From Citrobacter sedlakii NBRC 105722 (lineage in GTDB: Bacteria; Pseudomonadota; Gammaproteobacteria; Enterobacterales; Enterobacteriaceae), in NCBI RefSeq assembly GCF_000759835.1, contig NZ_BBNB01000010.1:62001-126000 (forward strand): a stretch of 64,000 nt of DNA, given 5' to 3'. Below, in pieces: positions 49,261 through 61,448 of this stretch. The notes under the pieces are model-generated. The model made no database searches and was not told where the DNA came from. It was given only the letters and a program-made list of their open reading frames with translations. Numbering within the stretch: position 1 is the first letter of the stretch; each line of letters begins with the position of its first letter. Both the position numbers and the translations under genes were made by a program.

Positions 49261-50304
49261 TTACAGGCTGTTGAAAATGCGGTTTTCCTGTTCCTGTACG
49301 CGGATAAAGGTCGTGCGTTTGGTCAGTTCTTTAAGACGCGATGCGCCAACGTAAGTGCAGGCAGAACGCAGGCCGCCGAGGATATCACGGGCTGTGTTTT
49401 CCACCGGGCCACGCAGAGGAAGCTTAACGGTTTTGCCTTCCGCTGCACGGTACTGTGCAACGCCGCCAACGTGACGGGTCATGGCCGATTCGGAACTCAT
49501 CCCGTAAAACAGCATGAACTTCTCGCCATTTTCTTCAACGATCTTGCCGCCGCTCTCTTCATGCCCTGCCAGCATACCGCCAAGCATCACGAAGTCAGCG
49601 CCGCCACCAAAGGCTTTAGCCACATCACCCGGCATAGTGCAACCGCCGTCACTGACAATCATCCCGCCCAGACCGTGCGCCGCATCAGCGCATTCGATCA
49701 CCGCAGAAAGCTGCGGATAACCAACACCGGTTTTGACGCGCGTGGTGCAGACAGACCCCGGCCCGATCCCGACTTTGACGATATCGGCGCCGGAGAGGAT
49801 CAGTTCTTCGCACATCTCGCCCGTCACAACGTTACCGGCGCAGATCGTTTTCGTCGGCCAGGCTTCACGCGCTTTTGACACGAACTGAACGAAGTGCTCA
49901 GAGTAACCATTGGCCACATCAATGCAGACAAAGTTCAGCGCCGGGCTTAATGCCAGAATCTGTTTGGTTTTCTCAAAGTCCGCGTCAGAAGTACCGGTAG
50001 AGACCATCACGTGTTTCAGCACGTTGGCAGGCGCTTCACCGATAAACGCGGACCACTCTTCAACGGAGTAATGCTTATGGACGGCGGTCAGAATATCGAA
50101 TGAGGCAAGCGCGGTCGCCATCTCGAACGTCCCGACGGTATCCATATTGGCGGCAATGACAGGTACGCCAGACCAGGTCTGACCTGAGTGTTTGAAGGTA
50201 AACTGACGTTCCAGCTCAACATCGGAACGGCTTTTAAGAGTAGAACGCTTAGGGCGGATAAGAACGTCTTTAAAACCTAACTTCAGATCTTCTTCAATAC
50301 GCAT
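49261..50304 (-). CDS. guaC: GMP reductase
   Basis: NADPH-dependent conversion of GMP to IMP in purine balance, 347 residues. The catalytic Cys is in [11 protein letters not shown], and the phosphate-binding [10 protein letters not shown] and flap region (FYGMSS) are intact. IMPDH-like CBS domains are absent, as expected. It is divergent from coaE over 225 bp. Confidence 0.97.
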   Translation of the reverse strand: MRIEEDLKLGFKDVLIRPKRSTLKSRSDVELERQFTFKHSGQTWSGVPVIAANMDTVGTFEMATALASFDILTAVHKHYSVEEWSAFIGEAPANVLKHVMVSTGTSDADFEKTKQILALSPALNFVCIDVANGYSEHFVQFVSKAREAWPTKTICAGNVVTGEMCEELILSGADIVKVGIGPGSVCTTRVKTGVGYPQLSAVIECADAAHGLGGMIVSDGGCTMPGDVAKAFGGGADFVMLGGMLAGHEESGGKIVEENGEKFMLFYGMSSESAMTRHVGGVAQYRAAEGKTVKLPLRGPVENTARDILGGLRSACTYVGASRLKELTKRTTFIRVQEQENRIFNSL

Positions 50305-50529
50305 GTGCGGATTCCTGGGGTTAAGGGCTATAAGTATGAGAGCGCAACTCCAGTGACGCTATCATACGCACTAATCAGTGCCGCGCAAGACTGCGAAATT
50401 CTCTTTTTTTACGCTACAATCCCATAAATTTACCTGGTGAAAGGCGGGACAGCTTTAGCGCCATTTCACTCTGATGCGATCAATATTCAACCAATTGATT
50501 ATTAAAATAAATGACCGGGAACTGAGCTT

Positions 50530-51150
50530 ATGAGGTATACAGTGGCCTTAACGGGCGGCATTGGCAGCGGCAAGAGTACCGTCGCCAACGCGTTCGCTGA
50601 CCTCGGAATTCAGATTGTTGATGCAGATATGATTGCCCGCCAGGTCGTCGAGCCTGGCCAGCCCGCGCTGGCCGCTATTGCCGACCACTTCGGTCAGGCG
50701 TTACTCGACGCAGACGGTAGGCTACAGCGTCGTCTGCTACGCGAGCGGATCTTCGCCAATCCGCACGAGAAAGTCTGGCTAAATACCCTGCTGCACCCAC
50801 TTATTCAGCAGGAGACGCAGCGCCAATTTCAGCAGGCGACATCCCCTTATGTACTTTGGGTTGTTCCTCTGCTGGTTGAAAATGGCCTGACGACCAAAGC
50901 GAACCGCGTTCTCGTGGTCGACGTGACGACCGAGACGCAGCTTTTACGCACCATGCAGCGCGACGATGTTACCCGCGCACATGCCGAACAGATTCTCGCC
51001 GCCCAGGCAACACGTGAAGCGCGCCTTGCCGCGGCAGACGATGTTATTGATAATAACGGCGCACCAGAGTCCATCAGGTCGGATGTCGCCCGCCTGCACG
51101 CGCTGTATTTACAGCTTGCGTCGCAGTTTGTCTCACAGGAAAAACCGTAA
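50530..51150 (+). CDS. coaE: Dephospho-CoA kinase
   Basis: Last step of CoA synthesis, phosphorylating the ribose 3'-OH. The product has 206 residues. The P-loop is [11 protein letters not shown] near residue 8, followed by [17 protein letters not shown] and the C-terminal [15 protein letters not shown]. Its stop overlaps the zapD start by one base (TAATG). Confidence 0.96.
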   Translation: MRYTVALTGGIGSGKSTVANAFADLGIQIVDADMIARQVVEPGQPALAAIADHFGQALLDADGRLQRRLLRERIFANPHEKVWLNTLLHPLIQQETQRQFQQATSPYVLWVVPLLVENGLTTKANRVLVVDVTTETQLLRTMQRDDVTRAHAEQILAAQATREARLAAADDVIDNNGAPESIRSDVARLHALYLQLASQFVSQEKP

Positions 51151-51893
51151 TGCACACCCACGTCCTTTTTGAACACCCGCTCAATGAAAAAATGCGTACA
51201 TGGCTGCGCATTGAGTTTTTAATTCAACAACTTTCGGTTAATCTCCCCATCGCCACCCATGCGGACGCACTGCATTTTTTTCGCAATGTCGGGGACTTGC
51301 TGGACGTGTTCGAACGCGGGGAAGTGCGTACAGAATTGCTGAAAGAGCTTGAACGCCAGCAGCGTAAACTTCAGGCATGGATAGAAGTACCCGGCGTCGA
51401 TCAAAGCCGTATTGAAGCACTGCGCCAGCAGCTAAAAACGACGGGAACTGTTTTGATTTCCGCGCCGCGTATCGGGCAGTTTTTACGCGAAGATCGGTTA
51501 ATTGCGCTGGTTCGCCAGCGCCTGAGCATTCCTGGCGGCTGCTGCAGCTTTGATTTACCCACGCTGCACATGTGGCTGCATTTGCCACAGGCTCAGCGTG
51601 ACGCACAAGTGGATGCCTGGCTTGCCAGCCTGAATCCGCTAAACCAGGCGCTGACGCTGATCCTCGATCTCATTCGCAACTCCGCGCCGTTCCGCAAACA
51701 GACCAGCCTGAACGGTTTTTATCAGGATAACGGCGAAGATGCTGATTTACTGCGTCTCAATTTGCCGTTCGAATCTCTGCTTTATCCGCAAATTTCCGGT
51801 CACAAGAGCCGTTTTGCCATTCGTTTTATGCCGCTTGATAGCGAACACGGCGTGGTACCTGAGCGCCTCGATTTTGAGCTGGCCTGCTGTTAA
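51150..51893 (+). CDS. zapD: Z-ring associated protein ZapD
   Basis: Cytoplasmic FtsZ cross-linker of 247 residues that bundles FtsZ protofilaments at the division site; it binds the FtsZ C-terminal tail. The N-terminal start [20 protein letters not shown] and the C-terminal [12 protein letters not shown] match E. coli. It is translationally linked to coaE and followed by yacG after 9 bases. Its partner ftsZ is also in this window (57223). Confidence 0.95.
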   Translation: MHTHVLFEHPLNEKMRTWLRIEFLIQQLSVNLPIATHADALHFFRNVGDLLDVFERGEVRTELLKELERQQRKLQAWIEVPGVDQSRIEALRQQLKTTGTVLISAPRIGQFLREDRLIALVRQRLSIPGGCCSFDLPTLHMWLHLPQAQRDAQVDAWLASLNPLNQALTLILDLIRNSAPFRKQTSLNGFYQDNGEDADLLRLNLPFESLLYPQISGHKSRFAIRFMPLDSEHGVVPERLDFELACC

Positions 51894-51902
51894 GGAGTAA
51901 AA

Positions 51903-52097
51903 ATGTCAGAAACGATCACCGTCAACTGCCCTACCTGCGGTAAAACGGTCGTCTGGGGCGAGATTAGCCCGTTTCGCCCATTCTGTAGTAAACGCTGTCA
52001 GTTAATCGATCTGGGAGAATGGGCCGCCGAGGAAAAACGCATTCCGAGCAGCGGCGATTTGTCAGACAGCGACGACTGGAGCGAAGAAAAACAGTAA
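51903..52097 (+). CDS. yacG: DNA gyrase inhibitor YacG
   Basis: A 64-residue zinc protein. The ligands are Cys9, Cys12, Cys28 and Cys32 (CPTC and CSKRC). The C-terminal tail is acidic (SDSDDWSEE). The E. coli protein binds GyrB and blocks gyrase DNA binding. It is the last gene of the coaE-zapD-yacG unit; AAGGAG precedes the start. Confidence 0.94.
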   Translation: MSETITVNCPTCGKTVVWGEISPFRPFCSKRCQLIDLGEWAAEEKRIPSSGDLSDSDDWSEEKQ

Positions 52098-52103
52098 CCG
52101 TCG

Positions 52104-52147
52104 CCTGGAGGTCGGATGGCGCAATTCAGTGTGCTTATCCGGCCTAC
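52104..52147. repeat. REP-like unit between yacG and mutT
   Basis: CTGGAGGTCGGATGGCGC and GTGCTTATCCGGCCTACA carry the conserved REP arms (CGGATGGCG and TTATCCGG), imperfectly paired. It lies between convergent genes. Confidence 0.55.
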
Positions 52148-52155
52148 AAAAGTGT

Positions 52156-52554
52156 TCACCCCTGAAAAGCGTGTTTTAGCTTCGCAATGACCGGTTCGTT
52201 AGCGGGTGGAAAATCATCTTCCCTGAGCGCCTCAATAGCAACCCACTTGCCTGGTTGACCTTCCTTGCCCCACGGCTCTCCCAGCCAGGCTTCCACCAGC
52301 CAGAACCACAGGGTGACATGCCGGTCCGGAAATTGATATTCCAGCTTCTCAAACAGCGTGACGGTCGTCGGGGTAATCCCCACCTCTTCCTGTAACTCCC
52401 GGCTCAGGGCTTGCTCCGGCGTTTCACCCGTTTCAAACTTTCCTCCGGGAAATTCCAGCTTATTCGCCATATGCGCATCAGCGGCGCGCTGGGTGATAAA
52501 AATTTCATTTTGCGGATTACGGATAATCCCGACCGCGATGTGCAGTGTTTTCAT
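52156..52554 (-). CDS. mutT: 8-oxo-dGTP diphosphatase MutT
   Basis: Nudix hydrolase that removes 8-oxo-dGTP and so prevents A-to-C transversions. The product has 132 residues, slightly longer than E. coli. The Nudix box (GGKFETGE...REL..EVGI) is complete. It lies downstream of secA in the same direction, but a terminator separates them. Confidence 0.96.
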   Translation of the reverse strand: MKTLHIAVGIIRNPQNEIFITQRAADAHMANKLEFPGGKFETGETPEQALSRELQEEVGITPTTVTLFEKLEYQFPDRHVTLWFWLVEAWLGEPWGKEGQPGKWVAIEALREDDFPPANEPVIAKLKHAFQG

Positions 52555-52568
52555 CTTGTCCCATCCAT

Positions 52569-52597
52569 AAAAAAGGCGCAGTCTCCCGCGCCTTTTT
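52569..52597. terminator. Terminator between secA and mutT
   Basis: GGCGC (52575-52579) and GCGCC (52588-52592) pair around an 8-base loop, with an A run before and a T run after. It can act in either direction; leftward it separates secA from mutT. Confidence 0.7.
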
Positions 52598-52655
52598 GTT
52601 GGTCACTTACCGTTGACCGGATAAACGTAGCGTTACCCGGCAATGATGCCTGGGC

Positions 52656-55361
52656 TCAGCTCAGGCGGCCATGGCACTGTTTGTATTTCTTGCCGGAACC
52701 GCACGGGCACGGATCGTTACGGCCAACTTTGCGTTCGCCGGTTTGCGCTGCCAGATCAGCCGCTGCTGCGCTATCGTCGTCCTGATGGCTCAGCTGTTGC
52801 ATCTGCGCCAGACGTTCCGCTTCTTCGCGACGCTGCTGCTCCATCGCTTCCACTTCTTCCGGCATACGTACCTGGACCTTACTCAGCGTGCTGATCACTT
52901 CATACTTCAGCGATTCCAGCATCGCGGCGAACATCGCAAAGGACTCACGCTTATATTCCTGCTTCGGATCTTTCTGCGCATAGCCGCGCAGGTGGATACC
53001 CTGACGCAGATAGTCCATCGCCGCCAGGTGTTCTTTCCACAGGGAGTCGAGCGTCTGCAACATCACGCCTTTTTCGAAGTGACGCATCATCTCAGCGCCG
53101 ACCACTTCTTCTTTACGCTGATACACCTCGATAGCCTGCGCAAGAATACGCTCGCGCAGGGTCTCTTCGTGCAGTTCCGGCTCTTTATCCAGCCACTCCG
53201 CGATCGGCATGTCCAGGTCGAAGTCATTTTTCAGACGTTCCTGCAGGCCAGGGATATCCCACATTTCTTCCAGCGACTGCGGCGGAATGTAAGCATCGAT
53301 GGTTGCTTTAAACACATCCTCGCGAATGCTGTTAATGGTTTCGCTCACATCAGAGACATCCAGCAGTTCGTTACGCTGGGTGTAGATCGCGCGACGCTGA
53401 TCGTTGGCGACGTCATCGTATTCCAGTAACTGTTTACGAATGTCGAAGTTACGGCTTTCCACTTTGCGCTGGGCGTTAGCAATAGCTTTGGTTACCCACG
53501 GATGCTCGATGGCTTCACCCGGTTTCATGCCGAGCTTACGCATCATGCCGGACACGCGGTCAGAGGCGAAGATACGCATCAGCGCATCTTCCATTGACAG
53601 GTAGAAACGGGAAGAACCCGCATCCCCCTGACGGCCCGAACGACCGCGCAGCTGGTTATCGATACGACGGGATTCGTGACGCTCTGTACCAATAATATGC
53701 AGACCGCCCGCAGCCAGTACGGCATCATGACGCACCTGCCAGTCTGCTTTGATCTGCGCAATTTGTTCTGGCGTCGGATTTTCCAGCGCGGCGACTTCCG
53801 CCTGCCAGCTGCCGCCCAGCATGATATCCGTACCACGACCCGCCATGTTGGTCGCGATGGTCACGGCTGCCGGATACCCCGCCTGGGCAACGATAGCCGC
53901 TTCGTTGGCGTGGAACTTGGCGTTCAGGACGTTATGTTTGATGCCCGCTTTCGTCAGTTCATTAGACACCACTTCCGATTTCTCAATCGAGATGGTTCCC
54001 ACCAACACCGGCTGGCCTTTTGCGGTACGCTCTTTAATATCTTCAATGATCGCCTGAATTTTTTCCGCTTCGGTCATGTAGACCAGATCCGGCATATCTT
54101 TACGGATCATCGGACGGTTGGTCGGCACCACCACGGTGTCCAGCTTGTAAATGGAGCTGAATTCGAACGCTTCGGTATCTGCCGTACCGGTCATACCGGC
54201 CAGTTTTTCATACAGACGGAAGTAGTTCTGGAAGGTAATCGAAGCCAGCGTCTGGTTCTCGTTCTGGATGTCCACGCCTTCTTTGGCTTCAACCGCCTGG
54301 TGCAGACCATCAGACCAGCGACGCCCCTGCATAGTACGCCCGGTGTGTTCGTCAACGATAATGACTTCACCGTCTTTAACGATGTAATCAACGTCGCGGG
54401 TAAACAGCGCGTGCGCGCGCAGCGCGGCGGTAACGTGATGCATCAGCATGATGTTGCCCGGAGAGTACAGCGACTCGCCTTCATCCATAATGCCTTCTTT
54501 TACCAGCAGTTCTTCAATCAGCACCAGACCGCGTTCGGTCAGGTTAACCTGGCGCGCTTTTTCATCCACCGAGAAGTGTCCCTCACCCTGGAAGGTGTCG
54601 GAGTCCTCTTTTTCCTGACGAATCAGGTGTGGGATGATTTTGTTCACTTTCTTGTACATTTCCGAGCTGTCTTCAGCCGGACCGGAAATGATCAGCGGAG
54701 TACGCGCTTCGTCGATCAGGATGGAGTCAACCTCATCCACCAGCGCATAGTGCAGTTTGCGTTGGACGCGTTCTTCAGGGCTGAACGCCATGTTGTCACG
54801 CAGGTAGTCAAAACCGTATTCGTTATTGGTGCCGTAGGTGATGTCAGCGGCGTAGGCTTCGCGCTTGGCGGGCGCAGGCATACCCGGCAGGTTAATGCCG
54901 ACGGTCATGCCGAGGAATTCAAACAGCGGACGGTTGTTTTCGGCGTCACGCTGCGCCAGATAATCGTTCACTGTCACCACGTGTACGCCCTTTCCGCTCA
55001 GCGCGTTCAGGTAGGCGGGCAGCGTTGCGGTCAGTGTTTTACCCTCGCCGGTACGCATTTCTGCGATGCAGCGATCGTTCAGAACCATACCACCGAGCAA
55101 CTGCACGTCGAAGTGACGCATACCGAATACGCGCTTGCTCGCTTCACGCACCACGGCGAACGCTTCCGGGATCAAGCTTTCCACGCTAGCGCCTTTCTCG
55201 AGACGCGCACGGAACTCTCCGGTCTTGGCTTTCAGCTCTTCGTCGGTGAGTTTTTCCATTTCCGGTTCCATGGCGTTGATCACGCCGACCACTTTACGCA
55301 TACGACGCAGCGTGCGATCGTTACGGCTACCGAATACTTTAGTTAACAATTTGATTAGCAT
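52656..55361 (-). CDS. secA: Preprotein translocase ATPase SecA
   Basis: Motor of the SecYEG channel, 901 residues. Walker A ([11 protein letters not shown]) is near residue 100, and the second nucleotide domain has [19 protein letters not shown] (split over residues 340-358). The C-terminal zinc site [14 protein letters not shown] binds SecB. Expression is controlled by the upstream secM in the same message: SecM stalling opens the secA ribosome site. A 61-bp gap separates them. Confidence 0.98.
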   Translation of the reverse strand: MLIKLLTKVFGSRNDRTLRRMRKVVGVINAMEPEMEKLTDEELKAKTGEFRARLEKGASVESLIPEAFAVVREASKRVFGMRHFDVQLLGGMVLNDRCIAEMRTGEGKTLTATLPAYLNALSGKGVHVVTVNDYLAQRDAENNRPLFEFLGMTVGINLPGMPAPAKREAYAADITYGTNNEYGFDYLRDNMAFSPEERVQRKLHYALVDEVDSILIDEARTPLIISGPAEDSSEMYKKVNKIIPHLIRQEKEDSDTFQGEGHFSVDEKARQVNLTERGLVLIEELLVKEGIMDEGESLYSPGNIMLMHHVTAALRAHALFTRDVDYIVKDGEVIIVDEHTGRTMQGRRWSDGLHQAVEAKEGVDIQNENQTLASITFQNYFRLYEKLAGMTGTADTEAFEFSSIYKLDTVVVPTNRPMIRKDMPDLVYMTEAEKIQAIIEDIKERTAKGQPVLVGTISIEKSEVVSNELTKAGIKHNVLNAKFHANEAAIVAQAGYPAAVTIATNMAGRGTDIMLGGSWQAEVAALENPTPEQIAQIKADWQVRHDAVLAAGGLHIIGTERHESRRIDNQLRGRSGRQGDAGSSRFYLSMEDALMRIFASDRVSGMMRKLGMKPGEAIEHPWVTKAIANAQRKVESRNFDIRKQLLEYDDVANDQRRAIYTQRNELLDVSDVSETINSIREDVFKATIDAYIPPQSLEEMWDIPGLQERLKNDFDLDMPIAEWLDKEPELHEETLRERILAQAIEVYQRKEEVVGAEMMRHFEKGVMLQTLDSLWKEHLAAMDYLRQGIHLRGYAQKDPKQEYKRESFAMFAAMLESLKYEVISTLSKVQVRMPEEVEAMEQQRREEAERLAQMQQLSHQDDDSAAAADLAAQTGERKVGRNDPCPCGSGKKYKQCHGRLS

Positions 55362-55422
55362 ATTAAAATCTCAAACGCCCCGCACAGCGGAGTCATAATT
55401 ATCAGAGGAAGGTTTTCTGTTT

Positions 55423-55929
55423 TTAGCTGAGGCGTTGAGGACCGGCACGAATACCCTGCGCCTGGCTTATCCAGGCAGGAACGGTAAAGACGGCCAGCGG
55501 CATGAAATGGGCGTACGCGACGCGCTGCGGAGTCGCAGCGGGCGTGCCTTCCTGAGTCAGCAGCGCGCTGAGCGTGTTCAGTAAGGCTAAATGATGCGCC
55601 TGAAGCGGCGACGGCTCTTCGACCACGGGCAATGCCTGCGGCGCCATGGCGAAGGAGAGATGGCGGATAACGGTGCGGATGGCGTGCTGATGCCAGTAAT
55701 CGACAGTAAAATTAGGCCGACGGTTGGAGGCTTCCAGCAAAGCAAGCTGGCTGAAATTAACGCTGACCTGTTGATCGTGGCGACTGGCCGCCGCTTTAGC
55801 TGGCGTGTTGGGTTCCGCGGCATTGCTGAGCGCAGGCAGGCCAAGACTCGCCGCGACCATCCCTAATAAGAGATGCGGCCAGAAATAGCGTCTACCTAAC
55901 TGTCGCCAACGCGTCAGTATTCCACTCAC
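55423..55929 (-). CDS. secM: Secretion monitor SecM
   Basis: Exported regulatory peptide of 168 residues (170 in E. coli). A long signal sequence runs to about residue 37 ([13 protein letters not shown]). The arrest motif [17 protein letters not shown] occupies 148-164 and keeps the key Phe, Trp-Ile, Gly-Ile-Arg-Ala-Gly-Pro residues; three changes from the K-12 peptide fall at non-critical positions. When export is slow, stalling here raises secA translation. Confidence 0.95.
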   Translation of the reverse strand: MSGILTRWRQLGRRYFWPHLLLGMVAASLGLPALSNAAEPNTPAKAAASRHDQQVSVNFSQLALLEASNRRPNFTVDYWHQHAIRTVIRHLSFAMAPQALPVVEEPSPLQAHHLALLNTLSALLTQEGTPAATPQRVAYAHFMPLAVFTVPAWISQAQGIRAGPQRLS

Positions 55930-56127
55930 GTTAAAGCCATCCCATAAATGTTATTCAAACGTTTTTTGCGCACAAATCTTATCATTAATGCTCAGGTACT
56001 ACAGCAGTATTGATGAGAAGATACGGTTAAAAACGCTTAAGAAACCAGCGTTCGCACAGCATTTTAGTGCAGAATGGGTTTTGACATTGAAGAAAGTCTG
56101 TTACCCATACCGGCCCGCTCAACGAGC

Positions 56128-56181
56128 AAAAAAAAAACGACTGGCTTACCTGGCCGGAGAGAGTGCCAGATTTACCAGTCG
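56128..56181 (-). terminator. Intrinsic terminator after lpxC
   Basis: On the minus strand CGACTGG (56175-56181) pairs with CCAGTCG (56138-56144), with an inner CTGGC/GCCAG helix, and is followed by ten T. It ends the dcw and lpxC transcripts before secM. Confidence 0.88.
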
Positions 56182-56204
56182 AATTTATGCGACAACGCGT
56201 GTCG

Positions 56205-57143
<939 letters not shown>

Positions 57144-57222
57144 CTATCCAACCGAAGTGTACTATACATTCGGTGGGCCAGTTTAGCACAAAGAGCCGCG
57201 AATCCCAACTTCCAGCTAATTC

Positions 57223-58374
57223 TTAATCAGCTTGCTTACGCAGGAAGGCAGGAATATCCAGATAATCCGGCTCTTTCGCGGTCTGCGGCGTATTGTCGTT
57301 TACCACTTTTGCGGCTGGCTTCTGCTCCTGGGTCAGCGGCGCCATGCCGTGCTGCTGGTAACGATCCAGTACCGGCTGCTGTACCTGTTTGTTGGTCACC
57401 AGCGTGATTTCCGGACGTTTGTCCATACCAATTCCGGTCGCCACGACGGTAACGCGCAGTTCGTCGTTCATATCCGGGTCCAGAGAAGTACCGATAACCA
57501 CGGTCGCGTTATCCGAAGCAAACGCACGGATGGTGTTCCCCACGGTTTCGAACTCATCCAGACGCAGGTCGAAGCCCGCGGTGATGTTAACCAGCACGCC
57601 GCGCGCGCCAGACAGATCGATATCTTCCAACAGTGGAGAAGAAATCGCCATTTCAGCCGCTTCTTCCGCGCGGTCTTCACCGCTTGCCACGCCGGAGCCC
57701 ATCATCGCGTAGCCCATTTCGGACATCACCGTGCGCACATCCGCAAAGTCGACGTTCATCAGACCCGGACGGGTGATCAGCTCTGCGATACCCTGCACCG
57801 CGCCTTTCAGCACATCGTTCGCCGCGCCAAACGCGTCAAGCAGAGAAATACCGCGACCCAGCACTTTCAGCAGCTTGTCGTTCGGAATGGTGATCAGCGA
57901 GTCCACATGCTTGGACAGCTCAGTGATCCCCTGCTCCGCAAAGGCCATGCGCTTTTTGCCTTCAAAGTTGAAAGGCTTGGTCACCACGGCAACGGTCAGA
58001 ATGCCTAAATCTTTTGCGACTTCAGCAACCACTGGCGCGGCGCCAGTACCGGTACCGCCGCCCATGCCCGCGGCGATAAACACCATGTCTGCGCCATCCA
58101 GCGCGGCACGCAAGGCTTCACGGTCTTCATCCGCTGCGTTGCGCCCCACTTCCGGGTTTGCGCCGGCGCCCAGACCTTTGGTGATTCCGCTACCAATCTG
58201 AATGGTCTGGCCAACCGCAGTTTTACGTAACGCTTGCGCGTCAGTGTTCACTGCGAAGAATTCGACACCCTCAATGCGCTCGCGCACCATGTGCTCAACG
58301 GCATTACCACCGCCGCCACCGACGCCGATGACTTTAATCACCGCGTCGTTGGTTAATTCCATTGGTTCAAACAT
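57223..58374 (-). CDS. ftsZ: Cell division protein FtsZ
   Basis: Tubulin-like GTPase forming the division ring, 383 residues. The GTP signature GGGTGTG is near residue 104, and the synergy-loop block (NVDFADV) is intact. The conserved C-terminal tail [14 protein letters not shown] binds FtsA, ZipA and ZapD. It lies 62 bases after ftsA. Confidence 0.98.
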   Translation of the reverse strand: MFEPMELTNDAVIKVIGVGGGGGNAVEHMVRERIEGVEFFAVNTDAQALRKTAVGQTIQIGSGITKGLGAGANPEVGRNAADEDREALRAALDGADMVFIAAGMGGGTGTGAAPVVAEVAKDLGILTVAVVTKPFNFEGKKRMAFAEQGITELSKHVDSLITIPNDKLLKVLGRGISLLDAFGAANDVLKGAVQGIAELITRPGLMNVDFADVRTVMSEMGYAMMGSGVASGEDRAEEAAEMAISSPLLEDIDLSGARGVLVNITAGFDLRLDEFETVGNTIRAFASDNATVVIGTSLDPDMNDELRVTVVATGIGMDKRPEITLVTNKQVQQPVLDRYQQHGMAPLTQEQKPAAKVVNDNTPQTAKEPDYLDIPAFLRKQAD

Positions 58375-58436
58375 AATCTCTCTCTCCGTTGTGCCTGTCG
58401 CCTGAGACCGTAATTTTCGCCGGTCTCATAAAAAAA

Positions 58437-59699
58437 TTAAAACTCTTTACGCAGCCAGCTGTTGATACGCTTGATCCACGAGCCGACCGAAGCTGTTACG
58501 CGTTTTTCTACTTCAGCTTCACCATTTAAGTGGGACTCTTTCCCGTAGTGAAGCAGCCCCACCGCCGTCGAGTAATACGGCTCCTGAGCGTAATCCGTCA
58601 GACCAGTAATATTCAGCGGCGCACCGATACGCACCTGCGTATGGAACACGCGCTGGGCGCAGGCAGCAAGACCTTCGATCTGCGCTGCGCCACCGGTTAA
58701 CACAATCCCCGCCGCAAGATGATGTTTCACCCCCTGCTGGCGAAGCTGTTCCTGTAATTGCAATATTTCTTCGTTGACCAGGTTGAGCAGCTCGGTGTAG
58801 CGCGGCTCAATAACCTCCGCCAGCGTTTGTCGCTGCAGACTGCGCGGCGGACGACCGCCCACGCTCGGCACTTCAACGCTTTCGTCTTTACCGACGATGG
58901 AACCCAACGCGCAGCCATGGCGAACTTTGATCGCTTCGGCGTCGCTTGGCGGTGTACCGAAAGCGTAGGCAATGTCGCTGGTGACCACGTTACCTGCATA
59001 AGGTATCACCTTGGTATGGCGCAACGCCCCGCCAGTATAAACGGCGATATCCATTGTACCACCCCCGATATCCACGACGCAGACGCCCAGTTCACGTTCA
59101 TCTTCCGTCAATACGGAATAACTGGCCGCCAGGCCGGCAAATATCAGTTGGTCAACTTTCAGGCCACAACGTTCAACGGCTTTCACAATGTTTTTTGCCA
59201 TATCGTTGTGGCAGGTGATCAAATGCACTTTCGCCTGCATTCGAACCCCGGAAAGACCGACAGGATTTTTGATGCCTTCCTGATAGTCAATCGCATATTC
59301 CTGCGGAATCACGTGCAGCACACGGTGCTCATCGCGTACGCGCACCGACTTCGCGGTATGCACGACGTTTTCCACGTCTTCCTGCGTCACTTCTTCTTCG
59401 GAAATCGGCACCATGCCGATTTCATTCTGACAGCTAATGTGCTTGCCGGAAAGCGCCAGATACACAGAGGAAATCTGGCAATCCGCCATCAGTTCTGCCT
59501 GGTCGATAGCGCGCTGTACGCACTTCACTACCGACTCAAGGTCATTAACCCCGCCTTTATCCATACCGCGCGACGGGCAACTGCCCACGCCAATGATATT
59601 GACCATACCGTCGGGCAGAACTTCCCCTACTAAAGCGGCAACCTTCGCGGTGCCAATCTCCAGTCCAACTACCAGTTTTCTGTCCGTCGCCTTGATCAT
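58437..59699 (-). CDS. ftsA: Cell division protein FtsA
   Basis: Actin-like membrane tether of FtsZ, 420 residues. Motifs are [33 protein letters not shown] and [12 protein letters not shown]. The C-terminal amphipathic helix ([14 protein letters not shown]) binds the membrane. It overlaps ftsQ by 4 bases (ATGA), consistent with coupled translation. Confidence 0.98.
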   Translation of the reverse strand: MIKATDRKLVVGLEIGTAKVAALVGEVLPDGMVNIIGVGSCPSRGMDKGGVNDLESVVKCVQRAIDQAELMADCQISSVYLALSGKHISCQNEIGMVPISEEEVTQEDVENVVHTAKSVRVRDEHRVLHVIPQEYAIDYQEGIKNPVGLSGVRMQAKVHLITCHNDMAKNIVKAVERCGLKVDQLIFAGLAASYSVLTEDERELGVCVVDIGGGTMDIAVYTGGALRHTKVIPYAGNVVTSDIAYAFGTPPSDAEAIKVRHGCALGSIVGKDESVEVPSVGGRPPRSLQRQTLAEVIEPRYTELLNLVNEEILQLQEQLRQQGVKHHLAAGIVLTGGAAQIEGLAACAQRVFHTQVRIGAPLNITGLTDYAQEPYYSTAVGLLHYGKESHLNGEAEVEKRVTASVGSWIKRINSWLRKEF

Positions 59700-60526
59700 T
59701 GTTGTTCTGCCTGTGCCTGATTCTGTTGCTGAGTAGATTCCTCAGGCGGTAAGGGCGCCCACCCTACTGCCGCACCTGAGTCATAACGCAAATCAACGTA
59801 GCTAATCCGTTTGCCATCGGTTTGCGCCTGCTGCTGTAAAACCGGATAGAGTTCTACAAAGCGAGCCAAACGTTTCATCGTGTCGCCCCTGCCAAGGTTG
59901 AGCTTAATATCGTTATTCAGCGTCAACTGCCAGGAACGACGTGCGGTCATCGCCGCTTCCTTCAGAGTAAATCTGTCCTTCGCCAGTATCTGTCCCATCT
60001 CGCGATAGCCCTGCAACACTTCACTTGCGCTGCCTTCCGGGCCATACAGCATCGGCAGGACCTGTTTGCTGGTACGTTCTGACGGCACGCTGAAAGCATT
60101 TCCTTCGGCGTCCACCATATGCTGATCATTCCAACGCGCTATCGGCACATATTCAACCAGATGAATCTTCAATTCATCGGGCCATTGCTTTCTGACGCTG
60201 GCCTGCTTGATCCACGGCAGGCGTTCAATCTGGTTCTGAATGATATTGACATCCTGCGTCATGAAGGTGCCGGGCGCGCCCAGCGCCAGAATTGACTGCC
60301 GGATATCATCATTTTTCGTGTAGTGCCGCTCGCCGGTTAACACCAGTTTTGACAGCGGTAAACGCTGCGCGTCTTCCATCCAGCCCAACACCACCCAGCC
60401 GCTGACAAACACGGTACACAGCACCGTCAGCAGAAATAAAATTCCTGCAAGACGCGTTCCATTATTGCGACGTGATGAAGACACCTCTTCGTCACTGTTT
60501 CGCGTGTTCAGCGCCGCCTGCGACAT
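59696..60526 (-). CDS. ftsQ: Cell division protein FtsQ
   Basis: Bitopic divisome scaffold of 276 residues. A basic cytoplasmic tail is followed by a membrane segment ([21 protein letters not shown], split at residues 26-46), a POTRA domain ([15 protein letters not shown]) and the FtsQ domain. It binds FtsL/FtsB. One base separates it from ddlB. Confidence 0.97.
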   Translation of the reverse strand: MSQAALNTRNSDEEVSSSRRNNGTRLAGILFLLTVLCTVFVSGWVVLGWMEDAQRLPLSKLVLTGERHYTKNDDIRQSILALGAPGTFMTQDVNIIQNQIERLPWIKQASVRKQWPDELKIHLVEYVPIARWNDQHMVDAEGNAFSVPSERTSKQVLPMLYGPEGSASEVLQGYREMGQILAKDRFTLKEAAMTARRSWQLTLNNDIKLNLGRGDTMKRLARFVELYPVLQQQAQTDGKRISYVDLRYDSGAAVGWAPLPPEESTQQQNQAQAEQQ

Positions 60527-60527
60527 A

Positions 60528-61448
60528 TCAGTCCGCCAACTCCAGAATACGTACCACTAACTGCGAGAAGCTCATCCCGGCCTGTCGCGCCGCCATCGGC
60601 ACCAGACTGTGACTGGTCATACCCGGTGAGGTATTCGCTTCCAGCAGATAAAACTGCCCATCGCTATCCAGCATGGCGTCAATACGCCCCCAACCTTCGC
60701 AACCTAACGTTGACCATGCTTTTTGCACTAAAGCGCGCAAATGGGTCTCCTGATCGGATTCCAGACCCGCCGGGCAGAAATATTGTGTCTCATCAGAGAG
60801 ATACTTCGCCTCATAATCATAGAAGGTTCCGGCGGGTTGGATACGTATCGACGGTAAAATTTCTTCACCCAGTATCGCGACGGTAAATTCCGGTCCGCTA
60901 AGCCATTTTTCAATCAATACTTCTTCATCATGCTGAAATGCCAGCGCTAAGGCGCTATGTAAACCATCATATTCCGAAACTTTCGACATGCCGACGCTGG
61001 AACCTTCGCGGCTGGGCTTCACGATCAGCGGTAAACCGAGCGCAGAAATTTCCGTGACGACCGCCTCGCTGAGGCCTTTCTCAAACTGGGTGCGAGTCAG
61101 CGCCACCCATGGCGCAACGGGTAACCCCGCGCCCTGCCACAGCAATTTACTGCGCAATTTATCCATGGAGATGGCAGAAGCCATCACGCCGCTACCGGTA
61201 TACGGCAGGCCGATCAACTCCAACAATCCCTGTAAAGTACCGTCTTCGCCCCCACGACCGTGCAGCGCGATAAAGACTTTCTGAAACCCCATCGCTTTCA
61301 GTTGCGTCACGTCGGTCTCTTTCGGATCGACAGGATGCGCATCCACGCCGCCTTCACGCAACCCGGCGAGCACCGCCGCGCCGGAATTCAGCGACACGTC
61401 ACGTTCAGCGGATGTCCCCCCCAGCAGGACCGCGATTTTATCAGCCAT
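60528..61448 (-). CDS. ddlB: D-alanine--D-alanine ligase B
   Basis: ATP-grasp ligase that makes the D-Ala-D-Ala dipeptide for peptidoglycan, 306 residues. Conserved blocks are [42 protein letters not shown] and [15 protein letters not shown]. It overlaps murC by 8 bases. Confidence 0.97.
   Translation of the reverse strand: MADKIAVLLGGTSAERDVSLNSGAAVLAGLREGGVDAHPVDPKETDVTQLKAMGFQKVFIALHGRGGEDGTLQGLLELIGLPYTGSGVMASAISMDKLRSKLLWQGAGLPVAPWVALTRTQFEKGLSEAVVTEISALGLPLIVKPSREGSSVGMSKVSEYDGLHSALALAFQHDEEVLIEKWLSGPEFTVAILGEEILPSIRIQPAGTFYDYEAKYLSDETQYFCPAGLESDQETHLRALVQKAWSTLGCEGWGRIDAMLDSDGQFYLLEANTSPGMTSHSLVPMAARQAGMSFSQLVVRILELAD

Noticed and set aside
53676-55346. A 556-codon open frame on the plus strand opposite secA
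   Set aside because: It lies wholly antisense to a conserved gene, has biased composition from secA codon use and no recognisable domain.
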